Positions 12,765 to 12,860 of a DNA stretch of 12,860 nucleotides are shown piece after piece; position 1 is the stretch's first letter, and every line of letters begins with the position of its first letter. The translations under genes and the position numbers were made by a program. The stretch spans positions 1 through 12,860 of the forward strand of contig DATFAA010000011.1 of the NCBI GenBank assembly GCA_035255045.1, given 5' to 3'. Under the pieces are notes generated by a model. It ran no database searches. It was given only the letters and a program-made list of their open reading frames with translations, and had not been told where the DNA came from. The DNA comes from JAGTRP01 sp035255045. Lineage in GTDB: Bacteria; Pseudomonadota; Gammaproteobacteria; Burkholderiales; Rhodocyclaceae.

Positions 12765-12860
12765 ATGAAAACCCTGACCATCCAAGACCTGCCCCGCAGC
12801 GAAACCCTCGACGCCAAGGCCATGGCCGCCGTCCAAGGCGGCATGAAGAAGGGCATGCCT
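12765..12860 (+). CDS. Double-glycine leader-type small peptide precursor, 3' end outside window
   Basis: The frame is open from the ATG at 12765 to the window edge (32 residues). AGGAG at 12753-12757 sits seven bases upstream. The visible sequence starts MKTLTIQDLPRSETLDAKAM and continues AAVQGG, then MKKGMP. The pattern of a short polar N-terminus, LDxxAMxxVxGG and a Gly-Gly at residues 25-26 is that of leader peptides cleaved by C39-peptidase ABC transporters (bacteriocins, microcins and related secreted peptides). Similar unnamed leaders are common in proteobacteria. The mature part would begin with a basic MKKGMP segment. The rest of the gene, and any transporter or modification enzyme, is not visible, so class and function are open. 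It is preceded by a sigma-54-type promoter. Confidence 0.75.
   Translation, partial: MKTLTIQDLPRSETLDAKAMAAVQGGMKKGMP

Noticed and set aside
1..12860. CRISPR array, insertion sequence, prophage or integration site
   Set aside because: No regularly spaced repeats, transposase or integrase motifs or flanking terminal repeats were seen on either strand.

Overview
The window is high-GC DNA with tightly packed genes, purine-rich Shine-Dalgarno sites and strong G/C third-position codon bias throughout. The gene content (cytoplasmic PAS-GGDEF-EAL protein, DUF883/ElaB-type membrane protein, DUF302 and DUF4399 proteins, Cache/PAS sensor kinase, LysR regulator, GalE) fits a free-living Gram-negative, most likely a betaproteobacterium of the Rhodocyclales type. 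That placement is an inference from protein style; no rRNA or tRNA is present to confirm it. I see no phage, IS element or CRISPR array.

Layout, left to right. A truncated exported protein runs off the left edge on the minus strand (1-330). After a divergent intergenic region come two tandem, duplicated, exported histidine-rich DUF4399 proteins on the plus strand (636-1507). They converge on a small DUF883 membrane protein on the minus strand (1526-1837). A soluble dual-domain cyclic-di-GMP enzyme follows (2055-4199), then a long stem-forming inverted repeat (4214-4289) and a minus-strand DUF302 protein (4349-4741). A four-helix membrane metallophosphoesterase (4892-5980) and a large orphan sensor histidine kinase (6009-8669) form a likely plus-strand pair. 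Two small hypothetical genes overlap tail to tail (8730-8894 plus, 8875-9105 minus). A LysR regulator (9227-10132) diverges from the second of these and converges on a patatin-like lipase (10142-11305, minus), which lies downstream of galE (11372-12382, minus).

The right edge holds the most unusual material. After a 382-base, partly AT-rich intergenic region comes the start of a small protein at 12765. Its first 32 residues look like a double-glycine leader of the kind that precedes secreted or modified peptides. It is preceded by a good Shine-Dalgarno site and a close match to a sigma-54 (-24/-12) promoter, with a pair of direct repeats upstream that could bind an activator. The rest of the gene and any transporter lie outside the window.

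Functionally the window mixes signalling (c-di-GMP turnover, a histidine kinase without an adjacent response regulator, a LysR regulator), envelope-associated proteins (DUF4399 pair, DUF883, metallophosphoesterase, patatin) and one sugar-nucleotide enzyme (GalE). Apart from the likely co-transcribed pairs (DUF4399 pair; phosphoesterase plus kinase; galE plus patatin) there is no sign that the genes form one pathway.
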